A stretch of 64,000 nt of DNA from Leifsonia poae (lineage in GTDB: Bacteria; Actinomycetota; Actinomycetes; Actinomycetales; Microbacteriaceae), in the NCBI RefSeq assembly GCF_020009625.1, contig NZ_JAIHLP010000002.1, positions 2,170,001-2,234,000 on the forward strand. The letters run 5' to 3'. A model generated the notes under the pieces. The model was given only the letters and a program-made list of their open reading frames with translations. It had not been told where the DNA came from and did no database searches. The position numbers were made by a program, and so were the translations under genes. The first letter of the stretch is position 1. Each line of letters opens with the position of its first letter. Below, piece by piece: positions 8,546-17,539 of this stretch.

Positions 8546-10150
8546 CTAGTGAGGGAGAGTCGCGGGGCGCGGCACAGCGGCTGCACGCCCCACCGGGCGC
8601 TGCACCTGCGGAAGGAACAGCATCCAAGCCCGTCGGCGCGCTCGCCGGGGATCGTTCTCCAGACGGTCCTGCCCGGCGATGATGAGCGTGCTGCGGGCGT
8701 GCTCGTCGTAGGTGGGCCAGTCGGCGGCGACACGGCCGTCCTCCGCGAAGGCGAGCCAGTGCTCCCGCATCCGCTCCCCTGCCGCCGCGTACGCCTCACG
8801 CCCTCCGAGCGACGTGATGGCACGGGCGAGCGGCACATCCATCCGATCGAAGAGCGCGAACATCTCGACACCGTGGGTCGCATCGAGGCCGACAAGCTTG
8901 AGCAGGCGCGGCGCGAAGTCGAACCGGTAGACGTGGACCGGGGCGAACGCCGAATGGAAGTCCGCGAGCCGGATGCTCGGAAACCAGAATCCGTAGTCGC
9001 CGCCGAAGTCGTCCGCAGACCGCCTGGCCGAGGGGAGGCCCGGGTAGGCCTGCCGCATCCGCTTGTGCGATCCGACCGGCGCCCGGGAGAACAATGCGGC
9101 GATGCGGCTGGCGGTGCGCGGCAGGATGTCCACACGGCCGTGGAAGATGGAGCCTTCACGCTCATTGGTGCCGATGATCAGCGGGATCCGGTGAGCCCGT
9201 CCATCGCGGAACGCCACGAGCGGATGCTCGGGCAGGAGGTCGCCGTCGACGACCGGCGCAAGACAGAACATCCCGGGATACTCGTCGGGCGTGCGCGCCT
9301 GCAGCACCAGTGAAGCGGCGAGCAAGGCGTCGACGGGCGCGTGGGTGAGCAGCCGAAGGTCGTCGCCCCCGCTCGCAACATCGTCGCCGAGCAGAGGACT
9401 CTTTCGGAGGATGCCGACGAACTCCTCCGCCCAGGCGGCGGTCAATTCCGGGCCGTAGACCGCACCCGGCGGTGCGCTCTGCGCGATCGCCCGCGCGAAC
9501 AGCCCGCCGGCCGCCGGCGTGGCAAGCAGGGTCGTGACGGCATTCCCTCCGGCCGACTCCCCGAAGACGGTGACATTGGCGGGGTCGCCGCCGAACCGAC
9601 CGATGTTCTCGTGCACCCACCGCAGCAGCGCGACCTGATCCCGCAGCCCCGGGTTGCCGTCCACGGGTCGCTCCCCCGTGCCGTATCGCCGGAAGTCGAG
9701 GTAGCCAAGCGGGCCCAGCCGGTAGTTGAAGCTCACGTAGACGGTTCGTCCGGTGAGCACGAAGCTCTGCCCCTGCCCCGAGAACTCGCGCGACGACCCC
9801 GCGCTGTAGCCGCCGCCGTGGATGAAGACCATCACGGGAAGCGCATGCTCCCCTACCGCCGGAGCCTGCACGTTCACGGTGAGACAGTCCTCATCGGCGG
9901 CGACGACCGCCGGAACCCCGCGCATCCGCCGTCGCAGCGTCTGGGGTGCGATCGACCCGAACCGGGAGGCGTCGAGCACACCCGACCACGGCACCACCGG
10001 CGCCGGCGCACGGAACCGCAGTTCCCCGAAGGGCGGCGCCGCATACGGGATGCCTCGCCACGCGCAGACCGCCCCCTCGCGGACGCCGAGCACCTCACCG
10101 CCGGTGACGGCTACGCGCAGAGGCCTCTCCCGCCGTAGTGTGCCGCTCAT
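8546..10150 (-). CDS. Type B carboxylesterase/lipase family protein
   Basis: A 534-residue alpha/beta hydrolase of the COesterase family. Visible are the oxyanion motif HGGGY (111-115), the nucleophile elbow GESAGG with Ser199, the glutamate-bearing segment GTNEREGSIF, and a C-terminal histidine in the ATHGVEMF region. There is no signal peptide, so it is probably cytoplasmic. It hydrolyses carboxylic esters, with substrate unknown. The small gene immediately upstream on the same strand may be co-transcribed. Length is normal for the family. Confidence 0.92.
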   Translation of the reverse strand: MSGTLRRERPLRVAVTGGEVLGVREGAVCAWRGIPYAAPPFGELRFRAPAPVVPWSGVLDASRFGSIAPQTLRRRMRGVPAVVAADEDCLTVNVQAPAVGEHALPVMVFIHGGGYSAGSSREFSGQGQSFVLTGRTVYVSFNYRLGPLGYLDFRRYGTGERPVDGNPGLRDQVALLRWVHENIGRFGGDPANVTVFGESAGGNAVTTLLATPAAGGLFARAIAQSAPPGAVYGPELTAAWAEEFVGILRKSPLLGDDVASGGDDLRLLTHAPVDALLAASLVLQARTPDEYPGMFCLAPVVDGDLLPEHPLVAFRDGRAHRIPLIIGTNEREGSIFHGRVDILPRTASRIAALFSRAPVGSHKRMRQAYPGLPSARRSADDFGGDYGFWFPSIRLADFHSAFAPVHVYRFDFAPRLLKLVGLDATHGVEMFALFDRMDVPLARAITSLGGREAYAAAGERMREHWLAFAEDGRVAADWPTYDEHARSTLIIAGQDRLENDPRRARRRAWMLFLPQVQRPVGRAAAVPRPATLPH

Positions 10151-10168
10151 CCCACCACCGCCGTCCCG

Positions 10169-10414
10169 TCACCCTGAACGGGTGGGAGCGGCGGGGACGG
10201 TGCCGCGATAGACGTAGGTGACGAAGCGCGGTGCGTCCGACTGGTCGTACAGCGTGAACACATCGAGCGCCGGCGTCGCCTCGGAGGCCGAGGAGATCGC
10301 CAGAGTGGAGGGCGGTGAAGCGGTACCCGCCTTGAGCAGCACCGAGACGTCCGCGCCCTCGCGGCGGGGGTAGACGAGGAAAGCCACGAGCCTGGTCGGC
10401 CGGGGCCTTCTCAC
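10169..10414 (-). CDS. Small hypothetical protein (81 residues)
   Basis: GTG-started ORF between the desaturase and esterase genes, on their strand, with codon use like its neighbours (G/C at third positions). The product has no signal peptide, helix bundle or recognisable motif; the middle part (DVFTLYDQSDAPRFVTYVYRG) looks like beta-strand. It may be a genuine small protein or the leftover end of a larger gene. The gap to the desaturase stop is 24 bp, which supports an operon. Confidence 0.4.
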   Translation of the reverse strand: MRRPRPTRLVAFLVYPRREGADVSVLLKAGTASPPSTLAISSASEATPALDVFTLYDQSDAPRFVTYVYRGTVPAAPTRSG

Positions 10415-10438
10415 GCGGATGACGCGCCCACGTTCACG

Positions 10439-11530
10439 TCAGCGGAGCACGGCCGCCGCGGGGCAGTCGAACGGGTCGCGGGCGGAGAGGCCCACCCGGT
10501 TCAGATACTCGATGACGATCGCATACGAGTTGATCAGCGTGGTCTGCGTGTACGGGATGTTCTCGGCCGCGCAGTGCTCACGCACGATCGCCGCCGCCTT
10601 GCGCAGGTGGGGCCGGGGCATGCTTGGGAAAAGGTGGTGCTCCACCTGGTAGTTGAGCCCGCCCATGAACGCGGTGGTCCCGAAGCCCTCGATGTTGCGC
10701 GAGGTGAGAACCTGACGGCCGAGGAAGTCAACCTTGACGCCCGGCGCGATGAGGGGCATGCCCTTGTGGTTGGGGGCGAAGCTGGCGCCCATGTAGATGC
10801 CGAAGACGGCGAGCTGCACTCCGAGGAAGGCCACGGCCACCCCGAACGGCATCAGCCAGAAGACCACGCCGAGGTAGAGGGCGAACCGCACGAGCAGGAA
10901 AGTGATCTCTTTGGCGCGCCCCTCGACCTTGCCGCGCTTCAGCAGCGTGCCGAACGAGCGGTAGTGGAGGTTGATGCCCTCGAAGGCGAGCAGCGGAAAG
11001 AAGAGGTACCCCTGCTTGCGGGTGATGAGCGCGAGAAGACCGCGCTGCTTCGCCGCATCCTCTTCGACGAACGAGATGGTGTCGATCTCGATGTCGGGGT
11101 CTTTTCCGATGGTGTTCGGGTTGGCGTGGTGACGGGTGTGCTTCGTCATCCACCACGAGTAGCTGATGCCGACGACCAGCGTGGCCAGCATGCGGCCCAT
11201 CCTGTCGTTCAGGGGACCGGAGGTGGCGATCTGCCGGTGCGACGCCTCGTGGGCCAGAAACGCGAACTGCGTGAAGATGATCCCGAGGGCACCTGCGACG
11301 AGCAGCTGGAACCAGCTGTCACCCAGCAGCGCCATGCCGGCGATGCCGGAGGCGAGCGCCACCACGAGACCCGAGAAGACCAGGGCGTAGAACGTCGGCG
11401 TGCGGCGCAGGAGGCCGTGGTCGCGCACCGTGTTGAGCAGCCGGGAGTAGCTTCCTGTTCCGGTCGGTTGCGTGGTGATTCTGGGCCCGGTGCGACGGAC
11501 CGGCCCGAGAATGGGTGCGAGTGATGACAT
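10439..11530 (-). CDS. Membrane fatty acid desaturase
   Basis: A 363-residue di-iron desaturase acting on acyl chains at the membrane. All three histidine clusters are present: HEASH (94-98), HTRHH (131-135) and QVEHH (295-299). The last, with Gln before the cluster, resembles the front-end/delta-6-like group. Four or more membrane helices flank them. It probably introduces a cis double bond into membrane phospholipid chains, often a cold response in this group. Electron donor genes are not seen nearby. A 294-bp region without a gene precedes the start. Confidence 0.92.
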   Translation of the reverse strand: MSSLAPILGPVRRTGPRITTQPTGTGSYSRLLNTVRDHGLLRRTPTFYALVFSGLVVALASGIAGMALLGDSWFQLLVAGALGIIFTQFAFLAHEASHRQIATSGPLNDRMGRMLATLVVGISYSWWMTKHTRHHANPNTIGKDPDIEIDTISFVEEDAAKQRGLLALITRKQGYLFFPLLAFEGINLHYRSFGTLLKRGKVEGRAKEITFLLVRFALYLGVVFWLMPFGVAVAFLGVQLAVFGIYMGASFAPNHKGMPLIAPGVKVDFLGRQVLTSRNIEGFGTTAFMGGLNYQVEHHLFPSMPRPHLRKAAAIVREHCAAENIPYTQTTLINSYAIVIEYLNRVGLSARDPFDCPAAAVLR

Positions 11531-11824
11531 GCCGTGCCGTTCCGTCGATTCGACTTCCCAGCCGGCGTTGTCGGGTGTCCACCCTCAGATGTGCTAAAGC
11601 TATCCCCCCACCCTGATCAGCGCCCGTGAGTCGGGCGTCGACTCGCCGTCATTCGGTGAGCCGGCGGGTGCCGTCTCGCAGCATCCCGCACGGGAGGGGA
11701 CGGCCGGCCGCTGCCGGAGGAAGTTCTCATATCCCCGGGTCTCCTTCGTCGTGGCGCGCGATTCCGGCGATGTCGCGTATCTCGGCCTCCTCGCGGTGAC
11801 ACCGGCCCGTCAGGGCGCCTGACG
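11531..11824. other. Gene-free stretch upstream of the desaturase
   Basis: No convincing ORF. It should carry the desaturase promoter near 11590-11610. A short hairpin, CGCCCG-TGAGT-CGGGCG, lies at 11621-11637. The part next to the methyltransferase stop shows nothing further. Confidence 0.4.
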
Positions 11825-12970
11825 TCAGCGTCGACTCGACGCGGTGACCGTGAATTTGGCGTTGCGCACGATCTGACGCGTCGGGCCGACCGACCGTTCC
11901 AGCGCCCCGCGATAGCCGAGGTGAGAATTCCAAACGGTCCAGAGTTCGCCGCCCGGGGCGAGCACGCGGGCCGCATCGGCGAACAGGCGGTGCGCGATTC
12001 CGGTGTGCACGACGCTGCCGATGTGGAACGGCGGGTTGAGAACGATCAGGTCGGCGCTCCCGTCCGGCTGGGTGGCGAGCCCGTCGTCTCGCACGACGAC
12101 GACCTGCGACGAGACCCCGTTCTCGGCGGCGGTGGCGGTCGCAGAGGCGACGGCCGCCGCCGACTGGTCGCTGGCGATCACCCGGATTTCCGGACGGCGA
12201 CGGGCGAGGTCGGTCGCGAGCACGCCGGTACCGCAGCCGAGGTCGATGGCCGTGCGCGCATCCGGGACCGCCTGATCGAGCACACGCAAAAGCAGGCGCG
12301 TTCCGATGTCGACCGACGTTCCGGCAAAGGCGGCGCCGTGCGCGCACACCCACAGGCCGAGCTGCTCATCGAACGCGCGACGCGGCCAGGCGGCGAGCGC
12401 GGCCGCCGCCTCCGGCCGCGGGTCGGCGACGGTGAGCACGCGCGCCTTCTGCCGGGCGAGCGAGGCCCGCACCGAGTCGAACACGCCACCGAGCACCCCG
12501 TTCATCGCGGTGGTCAGGTGTTTCACCATGCCACCGGCAAAGACGGTTACGTCGGGGTCGGCATGCTCGGCGAGCAGTGCGGCGATCTCGGCGAGCGCAT
12601 CCAGACTTCGGGGAAGCCGCAGCAGGACCACCCGGGCACCGGTCACCAGTGAAGGGTCGAGGGAATGTTCGGCGTACGTTCCCTCCTCGCCCAGGAGCGC
12701 CGCATTCTCGGCCAGAGCGCGCGAGCCGGTGAGCGGATCCTGGTGCACGCGAACGCCGCGCACGCCTGCCGCGGCGACCGCCAGCGTGAGCGCGCCGTAC
12801 GCATCCCCGATGACGACCACACCCCCGGTGCGATCCCTCTCCCCTGCGATCGCCTCGGCGCCCGTGTCGAGGATCAGCCGGTCGGCGGCATCGACGGCGA
12901 ACAGGTTGGGCGCTTCGACGTCGGGACGCCGACGCAGGCGCTCGAACGGGAACTCGGGGAAGCTGGGCAC
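11825..12970 (-). CDS. Class I SAM-dependent methyltransferase, RsmC/RlmG-like
   Basis: A 381-residue protein. The C-terminal half is a Rossmann methyltransferase with motif I AIDLGCGTGVLATDL and the substrate-site motif NPPF followed by HIGSVVHTGIAH. The N-terminal half is a degenerate copy of the same fold, the two-domain layout of RsmC/RlmG enzymes that methylate guanine in ribosomal RNA. The N6/N2-amino motif NPPF supports nucleic-acid methylation; the exact position is not deducible. The start is a GTG at 12970 with AAGGAG four bases upstream; the frame is open to 13051, but that part runs into the divergent promoter. Confidence 0.87.
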   Translation of the reverse strand: MPSFPEFPFERLRRRPDVEAPNLFAVDAADRLILDTGAEAIAGERDRTGGVVVIGDAYGALTLAVAAAGVRGVRVHQDPLTGSRALAENAALLGEEGTYAEHSLDPSLVTGARVVLLRLPRSLDALAEIAALLAEHADPDVTVFAGGMVKHLTTAMNGVLGGVFDSVRASLARQKARVLTVADPRPEAAAALAAWPRRAFDEQLGLWVCAHGAAFAGTSVDIGTRLLLRVLDQAVPDARTAIDLGCGTGVLATDLARRRPEIRVIASDQSAAAVASATATAAENGVSSQVVVVRDDGLATQPDGSADLIVLNPPFHIGSVVHTGIAHRLFADAARVLAPGGELWTVWNSHLGYRGALERSVGPTRQIVRNAKFTVTASSRR

Positions 12971-13068
12971 GCTCCTTCCTACCACCCCGCGACATCGCCC
13001 GCCGGGGATGTCGATCCAGTGCGCGCCCGTTCGACGTCGTAGTGTCACCACAGAGAAAGGAGCCTCCC

Positions 13069-13419
13069 GTGAGATTCCAGATCCTCATCTACAACAACGC
13101 CGACGCCGAGGCCGCGATCGACGGTGAGCTCGCCGGCGAGTTCCGGCGGACGCACGACGAGATCATCGCCGAACTCACCGCCTCCGGAGAACTCGTCGAC
13201 ACCAACGAACTGGGCATCGACGACGCCGTCGTGGTGCGCGCAGACCGCGCGGACCCGACACGCGTGCACAGCACAGACGGCCCATTCAGCGAGGCGAGGG
13301 AGTGGGTCGGCGGCTACTACACGGTGGAGTGCGAGACCCGCGAACGCGCGATCGCGATCGCCGGCCGCTTCGTCGAGGCCCGCTTCTCCCCCGTTGAGGT
13401 GCGCCGCCTCATCCACTGA
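13069..13419 (+). CDS. YCII-related domain protein
   Basis: A 116-residue small alpha/beta protein of the YCII-related (YciI/DGPF) family. It starts VRFQILIYNNADAE and contains the hallmark TDGPFSEAREWVGGYY segment. Members are often encoded near ECF sigma factors, but none is seen here, and the biochemical role is unknown. The GTG at 13069 is preceded by AAAGGAG (13056-13062); the frame is open further upstream without a better start. It is divergent from the methyltransferase gene and convergent with the GH3 gene. Confidence 0.88.
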   Translation: MRFQILIYNNADAEAAIDGELAGEFRRTHDEIIAELTASGELVDTNELGIDDAVVVRADRADPTRVHSTDGPFSEAREWVGGYYTVECETRERAIAIAGRFVEARFSPVEVRRLIH

Positions 13420-13486
13420 CCGCGAGAGCTGCCGAATGCGCGCCATTCCGCCGGAATGGGCAGCATTCGGCAGCTCTCGCGGTCAG
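13416..13486. terminator. Long perfect bidirectional terminator hairpin
   Basis: A perfect 24-bp stem (13416-13439 with 13463-13486) topped by a second 7-bp hairpin CCATTCC-GCC-GGAATGG. The left arm includes the YCII stop codon, and the right arm ends one base before the GH3 stop. Confidence 0.88.
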
Positions 13487-13487
13487 G

Positions 13488-15983
13488 TCAGACGGTGAAT
13501 TCGAGGGGAGCGGAGAGCGTGGCGACAGAGTCGCCGGTGCGCACGGCGTAGACGCCCGGCTCGGTGCGCCACGCGTGATCCTCCACCGACCAGTACTGCA
13601 GCGCGCGGGGCTCGATGCGGACGGTCGCCGTGGTCATCGCGCCCGGCTCCGCCCGTATCACCGCATACCCGGCCAACCAGAGCACCGGCCGATCGACCGA
13701 CGACTCCGAGACCCGCGAGAGGTAGACCTGCACGACCTGCTTTCCCGCGCGGGCGCCCGCATTCCTCACCGGAATGGTCAGGTCGAGGCCCGCCGCCGCA
13801 TCCGGCACACCGACCAGGGCCGGCTCACCGAGCTCCCACTCGGTGTATCCGAGACCGTGGCCGAAAGGGATCGCCGGAGCCGGGCCGCCCAGGTTCTGCC
13901 GACGAACCCACTCGCGGTACCCGACATTCAGCTTCTCGTCGTAGAACAGCTGGCCGCCGACCGGTTCGACCTGCCAGATCGGCACATCGTCCTCCGCCGC
14001 AGCCCAGGTGGTCGGGATGCGGCCGCCCGGTTCACGCACGCCCGACAACACGTCTGCGAGAGCGCCACCCATCTCCTGCCCGGGGAACCACGTGAGCAGC
14101 ACGGCAGGCGCATCGGCCAGCCACGGCACGATCACCGGACCGCCCGAGTTGACCACCACGACCGTGCGCGGGTTCGCGGCGAGCACACGCCGGACCAGCT
14201 CGTCCTGGCCTGTCGGCAGCCGCAGATCGGTGCGGTCGAAGCCCTCGGATTCGAGCTGGTCGGTCGTGCCGACCACCACAACGGCGATGTCGGAGGCGGC
14301 AGCGAGGGCCACCGCCCGGTCGAACTCGTCGGCGGGGTCGGCGAACGGCTCCTCATAGCCGAGCGTGAACATCACAGCGGCGAGACCGGCCTGCTGCTGC
14401 GGGCGGTGTTCCAGCCGCAGCGCGACGCGCTGACCCGCCGTCAGCACGAGCGGGAACGACTGCGTCGGAGGGTTCAGGAACGCCATGAAGGGGTCGGTGC
14501 CCTCGGGGAAGAACAGACCGTCGCTCTTCAGCTCGCCATCCACCTCGAACCGGAACAGCCCGAGACCGGCGAAGCCGACCGCGTACTCGCCGTCTGCGGG
14601 GGCGGTGAAGGTCGTCGTCGCCTCCACGACGGCGGTCTCGCCGAGCACGGGGTCGCCCAGCCAGGTGAGCCGGCCGCTGCCCCGGTGCTCGTCGAGCACC
14701 ACTCGGCCGTCCTCGGCCAGGAACCGCACGTGTACGCCGGATTCGCCGGTGACCGGGTCTGTCGAGACCGCCGCATCCATCGGCAGCACGGAGTCGGAGG
14801 CGAGGACGCCCGGCGCGAAGGAGACGTTCTCGGCCCCGAACGTCTCGATGAGGCCGGCGAGCGGCGTGACCACGTGGTCGGGGAACACCGTCGCCGAGCC
14901 CCCGCCCTGGCTGCGGGCGATGCGGGCATGCTGACCGACCACCGCGATGCGCGGCGACGACGCCTTGTCGATCGGCAGGACACCCTCGTTCTTCACCAGC
15001 ACCATGCCGTCGGCGGCGGCCTCGCGCAGCAGAGCGTCGATGCGTGCCTGCGGCCACGGCTCGGCGGGCGGAGTGGCAGGGGCGACATCGGCGAGGGCAC
15101 CGACACGCGCGGCGAGCCGCAGGATGCGAAGCACCTTCTCGTCGATCGCCGACTCGGCGACCTGGCCGGCGCGAACGGCTTGCACCAGCGCATCCCCCCA
15201 GACACCCTCCGGGCCGGGCATCGCGAGATCCTGCGCCGCTTCGCCTGCGCCGACGGTGTCGCGCACGCCCATCCAGTCGGAGACGACGACGCCGTCGAAA
15301 CCCCACTCGTCTTTCAGCGGGGAGGTCAGCAGATCGTTCTCGGTCATCGTCGTGCCGTTCACCGAGTTGTACGACGACATCACGAGCCAGGCGCCACCCT
15401 CGGTGACCATGCGCTCGAACGGCGCGAGGTAGACCTCGCGCAGGGTGCGCTCATCCACATTGACGTTGACCGTCATGCGGTCGGTCTCGCTGTCATTGGC
15501 CACGTAGTGCTTGGGCGTCGCGCCCACACCGCAGGACTGCACGCCTTTGACGAAGGCGGTGCCGACGATGCCGGAGAGCCACGGATCCTCGCTGTACGCC
15601 TCGAAGTGGCGGCCGCCCCGCGGCGAGCGCTGGATGTTGACGGTCGGGCCGAGAGCCACCGAGACTCCCTTGCGACGCGCCTCCGCGGCGATCAGGGTGC
15701 CCAACTCGAACACCCGCTCCACATCCCAGGAGGCGGCGAGCGCGGTCGGCGACGGCAGGTTCGCCGAGCTGTCGCGCTCGTCCCACAATTGCCCGCGCAC
15801 GCCGGCCGGCCCGTCGGAGACGACGATCGTCTCCAGCCCGATCGCGGGCTCGTCGTGCAGTGTCCAGAACGAGGCGCCGGTGAGCAGGCGCACCTTCTGC
15901 TCCAGGGTGAGCCGCTCCAGCATCCCGGCGATCACGGCCTCGGTGGGTGTCGTGGCCGCAGCAGATTCGGTGATGTCAGTCAT
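13488..15983 (-). CDS. Beta-glucosidase, glycoside hydrolase family 3
   Basis: An 831-residue cytoplasmic GH3 enzyme that removes glucose or related sugars from the ends of beta-linked oligosaccharides. Domains in order: (alpha/beta)8 barrel (about 15-290) with nucleophile Asp236 in VVSDWMG and substrate-binding KHYVANDSE; alpha/beta sandwich; a PA14-type insert (about 400-540) that shapes substrate specificity; and a C-terminal fibronectin III-like domain. There is no signal peptide. It follows the MFS transporter gene by 10 bp, so imported sugars are probably cleaved inside. Regulation is probably by the divergent LacI protein. Confidence 0.95.
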   Translation of the reverse strand: MTDITESAAATTPTEAVIAGMLERLTLEQKVRLLTGASFWTLHDEPAIGLETIVVSDGPAGVRGQLWDERDSSANLPSPTALAASWDVERVFELGTLIAAEARRKGVSVALGPTVNIQRSPRGGRHFEAYSEDPWLSGIVGTAFVKGVQSCGVGATPKHYVANDSETDRMTVNVNVDERTLREVYLAPFERMVTEGGAWLVMSSYNSVNGTTMTENDLLTSPLKDEWGFDGVVVSDWMGVRDTVGAGEAAQDLAMPGPEGVWGDALVQAVRAGQVAESAIDEKVLRILRLAARVGALADVAPATPPAEPWPQARIDALLREAAADGMVLVKNEGVLPIDKASSPRIAVVGQHARIARSQGGGSATVFPDHVVTPLAGLIETFGAENVSFAPGVLASDSVLPMDAAVSTDPVTGESGVHVRFLAEDGRVVLDEHRGSGRLTWLGDPVLGETAVVEATTTFTAPADGEYAVGFAGLGLFRFEVDGELKSDGLFFPEGTDPFMAFLNPPTQSFPLVLTAGQRVALRLEHRPQQQAGLAAVMFTLGYEEPFADPADEFDRAVALAAASDIAVVVVGTTDQLESEGFDRTDLRLPTGQDELVRRVLAANPRTVVVVNSGGPVIVPWLADAPAVLLTWFPGQEMGGALADVLSGVREPGGRIPTTWAAAEDDVPIWQVEPVGGQLFYDEKLNVGYREWVRRQNLGGPAPAIPFGHGLGYTEWELGEPALVGVPDAAAGLDLTIPVRNAGARAGKQVVQVYLSRVSESSVDRPVLWLAGYAVIRAEPGAMTTATVRIEPRALQYWSVEDHAWRTEPGVYAVRTGDSVATLSAPLEFTV

Positions 15984-15993
15984 GGTGCGCCTC

Positions 15994-17397
15994 CTAGCGG
16001 ACGGACTTGATCGGGAGCACGGCGACAGCGCCGAGCAGCGCGATCACGATCCCGATCGGGAACAGGGGGGTGTACGAACCACCGGCGAGCACGACGATCA
16101 GCCCAGCGAGACCCGGTGCGAGCGTCTGGGGCAGGGTCGCCGCGATATTCAGAACACCCAGGTCTTTCGCGAAGTCGTTCTGCGACGGAAGCACCTCGCT
16201 CATCAGTGCCGTGTCGACGGACTGATACGCGCCGAATCCGAGCCCGGCGACGAACGAGAAGAGCATCATTCCGGTCAGAGTCGGCATGATCAGCGGGAAG
16301 AGGAGCGAGATCGCGAGGATGACGCCGGCGACGATCACGACGATCTTGCGACGGCCGAGCTTGTCTGAGAGCGGGCCGCCGACGAGCGTCGAGATCAGGG
16401 TGCCTGCGAGGCTGAGCACACCGAGAAGGGGGATGACGGCGACGGCGCCGCCTTTGAGCCCGATGTAGTCCTGGAGGATGAACAGCTGATAACCGGTGAC
16501 CATGAAGTAGCCGGCGAAGAGCAGCAGCCGCCCGAGGAAACCCCAGAAGAAGTCGGGGTGTTTGACCGGGCTGACCCAGAACGTCTTGAGGAACGCCACG
16601 AAGTTGAACTCCGATTTCGGCTCGCCCTTGTTCGACTTGTCCGGGTTCAGCACGACGAACAGCACGATCACGATGAGGGCGACACCGGCGAAGACGAGGT
16701 AGCCGGCCGGGATCGCTGTGGCGAACGCGGCTCCGGCGATCTGGCCGCCGAGGGCTCCGAGCATGAGCCCGAGCCCGCTGAGGGCGGCGAAGGTTCCTCG
16801 CACAGCGCTCGGAACACGATCGGGGAGGATCGCGCTCAGCGGGCCCTGCGCGAAGTTGTAGGCCACCTGCACGATGACCCAGGCGATGGCGATCTGCACG
16901 AGCGTGTTCGACGCGCCCATCCCGAGGAGTGCCAGACCGCCGATCAGGCTGCCTGCAACCATCCAGGGCGCACGACGCCCGAACCGGCTGCGTGTACGGT
17001 CGGAGATCGTTCCCGCGAGCGGCTGTGCGACCATGGCCGCGAATGCGCCGATCGTGGCGATGATGCCGAGAGCGCCCGCCTTGGCCGTCGGGTCGTTGCC
17101 GACGATGCCCTGCACTTGCAGCGGCAGCAGGATGCCGGGGACAGCACCCCAGATGCTGAAGATCGCCAGATTGGCCACCGACATCGAGAGCATCAGCTTC
17201 AACAGCTTGCCACGCACCTTCACCTTCTGCGGGCGCTGCGCCGAGACGGCCGTGGTCGGGGCCGCACTGAAGACCGAGCCGGCGGTGGCGAGGGTGGAGC
17301 CGAGGGCGGCACTGTCTGGCACACCGGTGAGGTTGGATGGGAGGGTGGGCTGCACAGGGCGCGGACCCTCGGGGAGGTCATCTGACGGCGTTGTCAC
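15994..17397 (-). CDS. MFS transporter, likely beta-glucoside uptake
   Basis: A 467-residue major facilitator with about twelve helices after a long cytoplasmic N-terminus (about 70 residues). Visible are the MFS loop motif GTISDRTRSRFGRR between helices 2 and 3 and its counterpart GGPLSDKLGRRK in the second half. Pairing with a GH3 beta-glucosidase and a LacI regulator suggests uptake of beta-linked di- or oligosaccharides; this is inferred. The GTG at 17397 has AAAGGA upstream. The frame extends 14 codons further, into the operator region. Confidence 0.88.
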   Translation of the reverse strand: MTTPSDDLPEGPRPVQPTLPSNLTGVPDSAALGSTLATAGSVFSAAPTTAVSAQRPQKVKVRGKLLKLMLSMSVANLAIFSIWGAVPGILLPLQVQGIVGNDPTAKAGALGIIATIGAFAAMVAQPLAGTISDRTRSRFGRRAPWMVAGSLIGGLALLGMGASNTLVQIAIAWVIVQVAYNFAQGPLSAILPDRVPSAVRGTFAALSGLGLMLGALGGQIAGAAFATAIPAGYLVFAGVALIVIVLFVVLNPDKSNKGEPKSEFNFVAFLKTFWVSPVKHPDFFWGFLGRLLLFAGYFMVTGYQLFILQDYIGLKGGAVAVIPLLGVLSLAGTLISTLVGGPLSDKLGRRKIVVIVAGVILAISLLFPLIMPTLTGMMLFSFVAGLGFGAYQSVDTALMSEVLPSQNDFAKDLGVLNIAATLPQTLAPGLAGLIVVLAGGSYTPLFPIGIVIALLGAVAVLPIKSVR

Positions 17398-17433
17398 GGG
17401 GGAAGTCCTTTCACTGCAGGCGACTTTGCTTGC

Positions 17434-17445
17434 TAACACGCGTAA
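17434..17445. promoter_or_regulatory. LacI-type operator, imperfect copy
   Basis: TAACACGCGTAA shares the half-site GCGTAA with the perfect palindrome at 17493-17504. It lies 37 bp upstream of the MFS start codon, on the transporter side of the divergent region. Confidence 0.55.
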
Positions 17446-17492
17446 CCATAGTCACCCGATCCCGAGAATACAAGCCGGTGCTCGGTTTTTGA

Positions 17493-17504
17493 TTACGCGC
17501 GTAA
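17493..17504. promoter_or_regulatory. LacI-type operator, perfect palindrome
   Basis: TTACGCGCGTAA is a perfect 12-bp palindrome with the central CG typical of LacI-family sites. It lies 36 bp upstream of the lacI-like ATG, suggesting autoregulation and joint control with the second site. Confidence 0.7.
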
Positions 17505-17539
17505 CCGGAAGGCCCATTCCGACCTAGACTGAGAGCAGC

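Noticed and set aside
13575..16010. An 811-codon plus-strand frame opposite the GH3 gene
   Set aside because: Low-complexity Arg/Gly/His composition; the GH3 gene carries all catalytic motifs.
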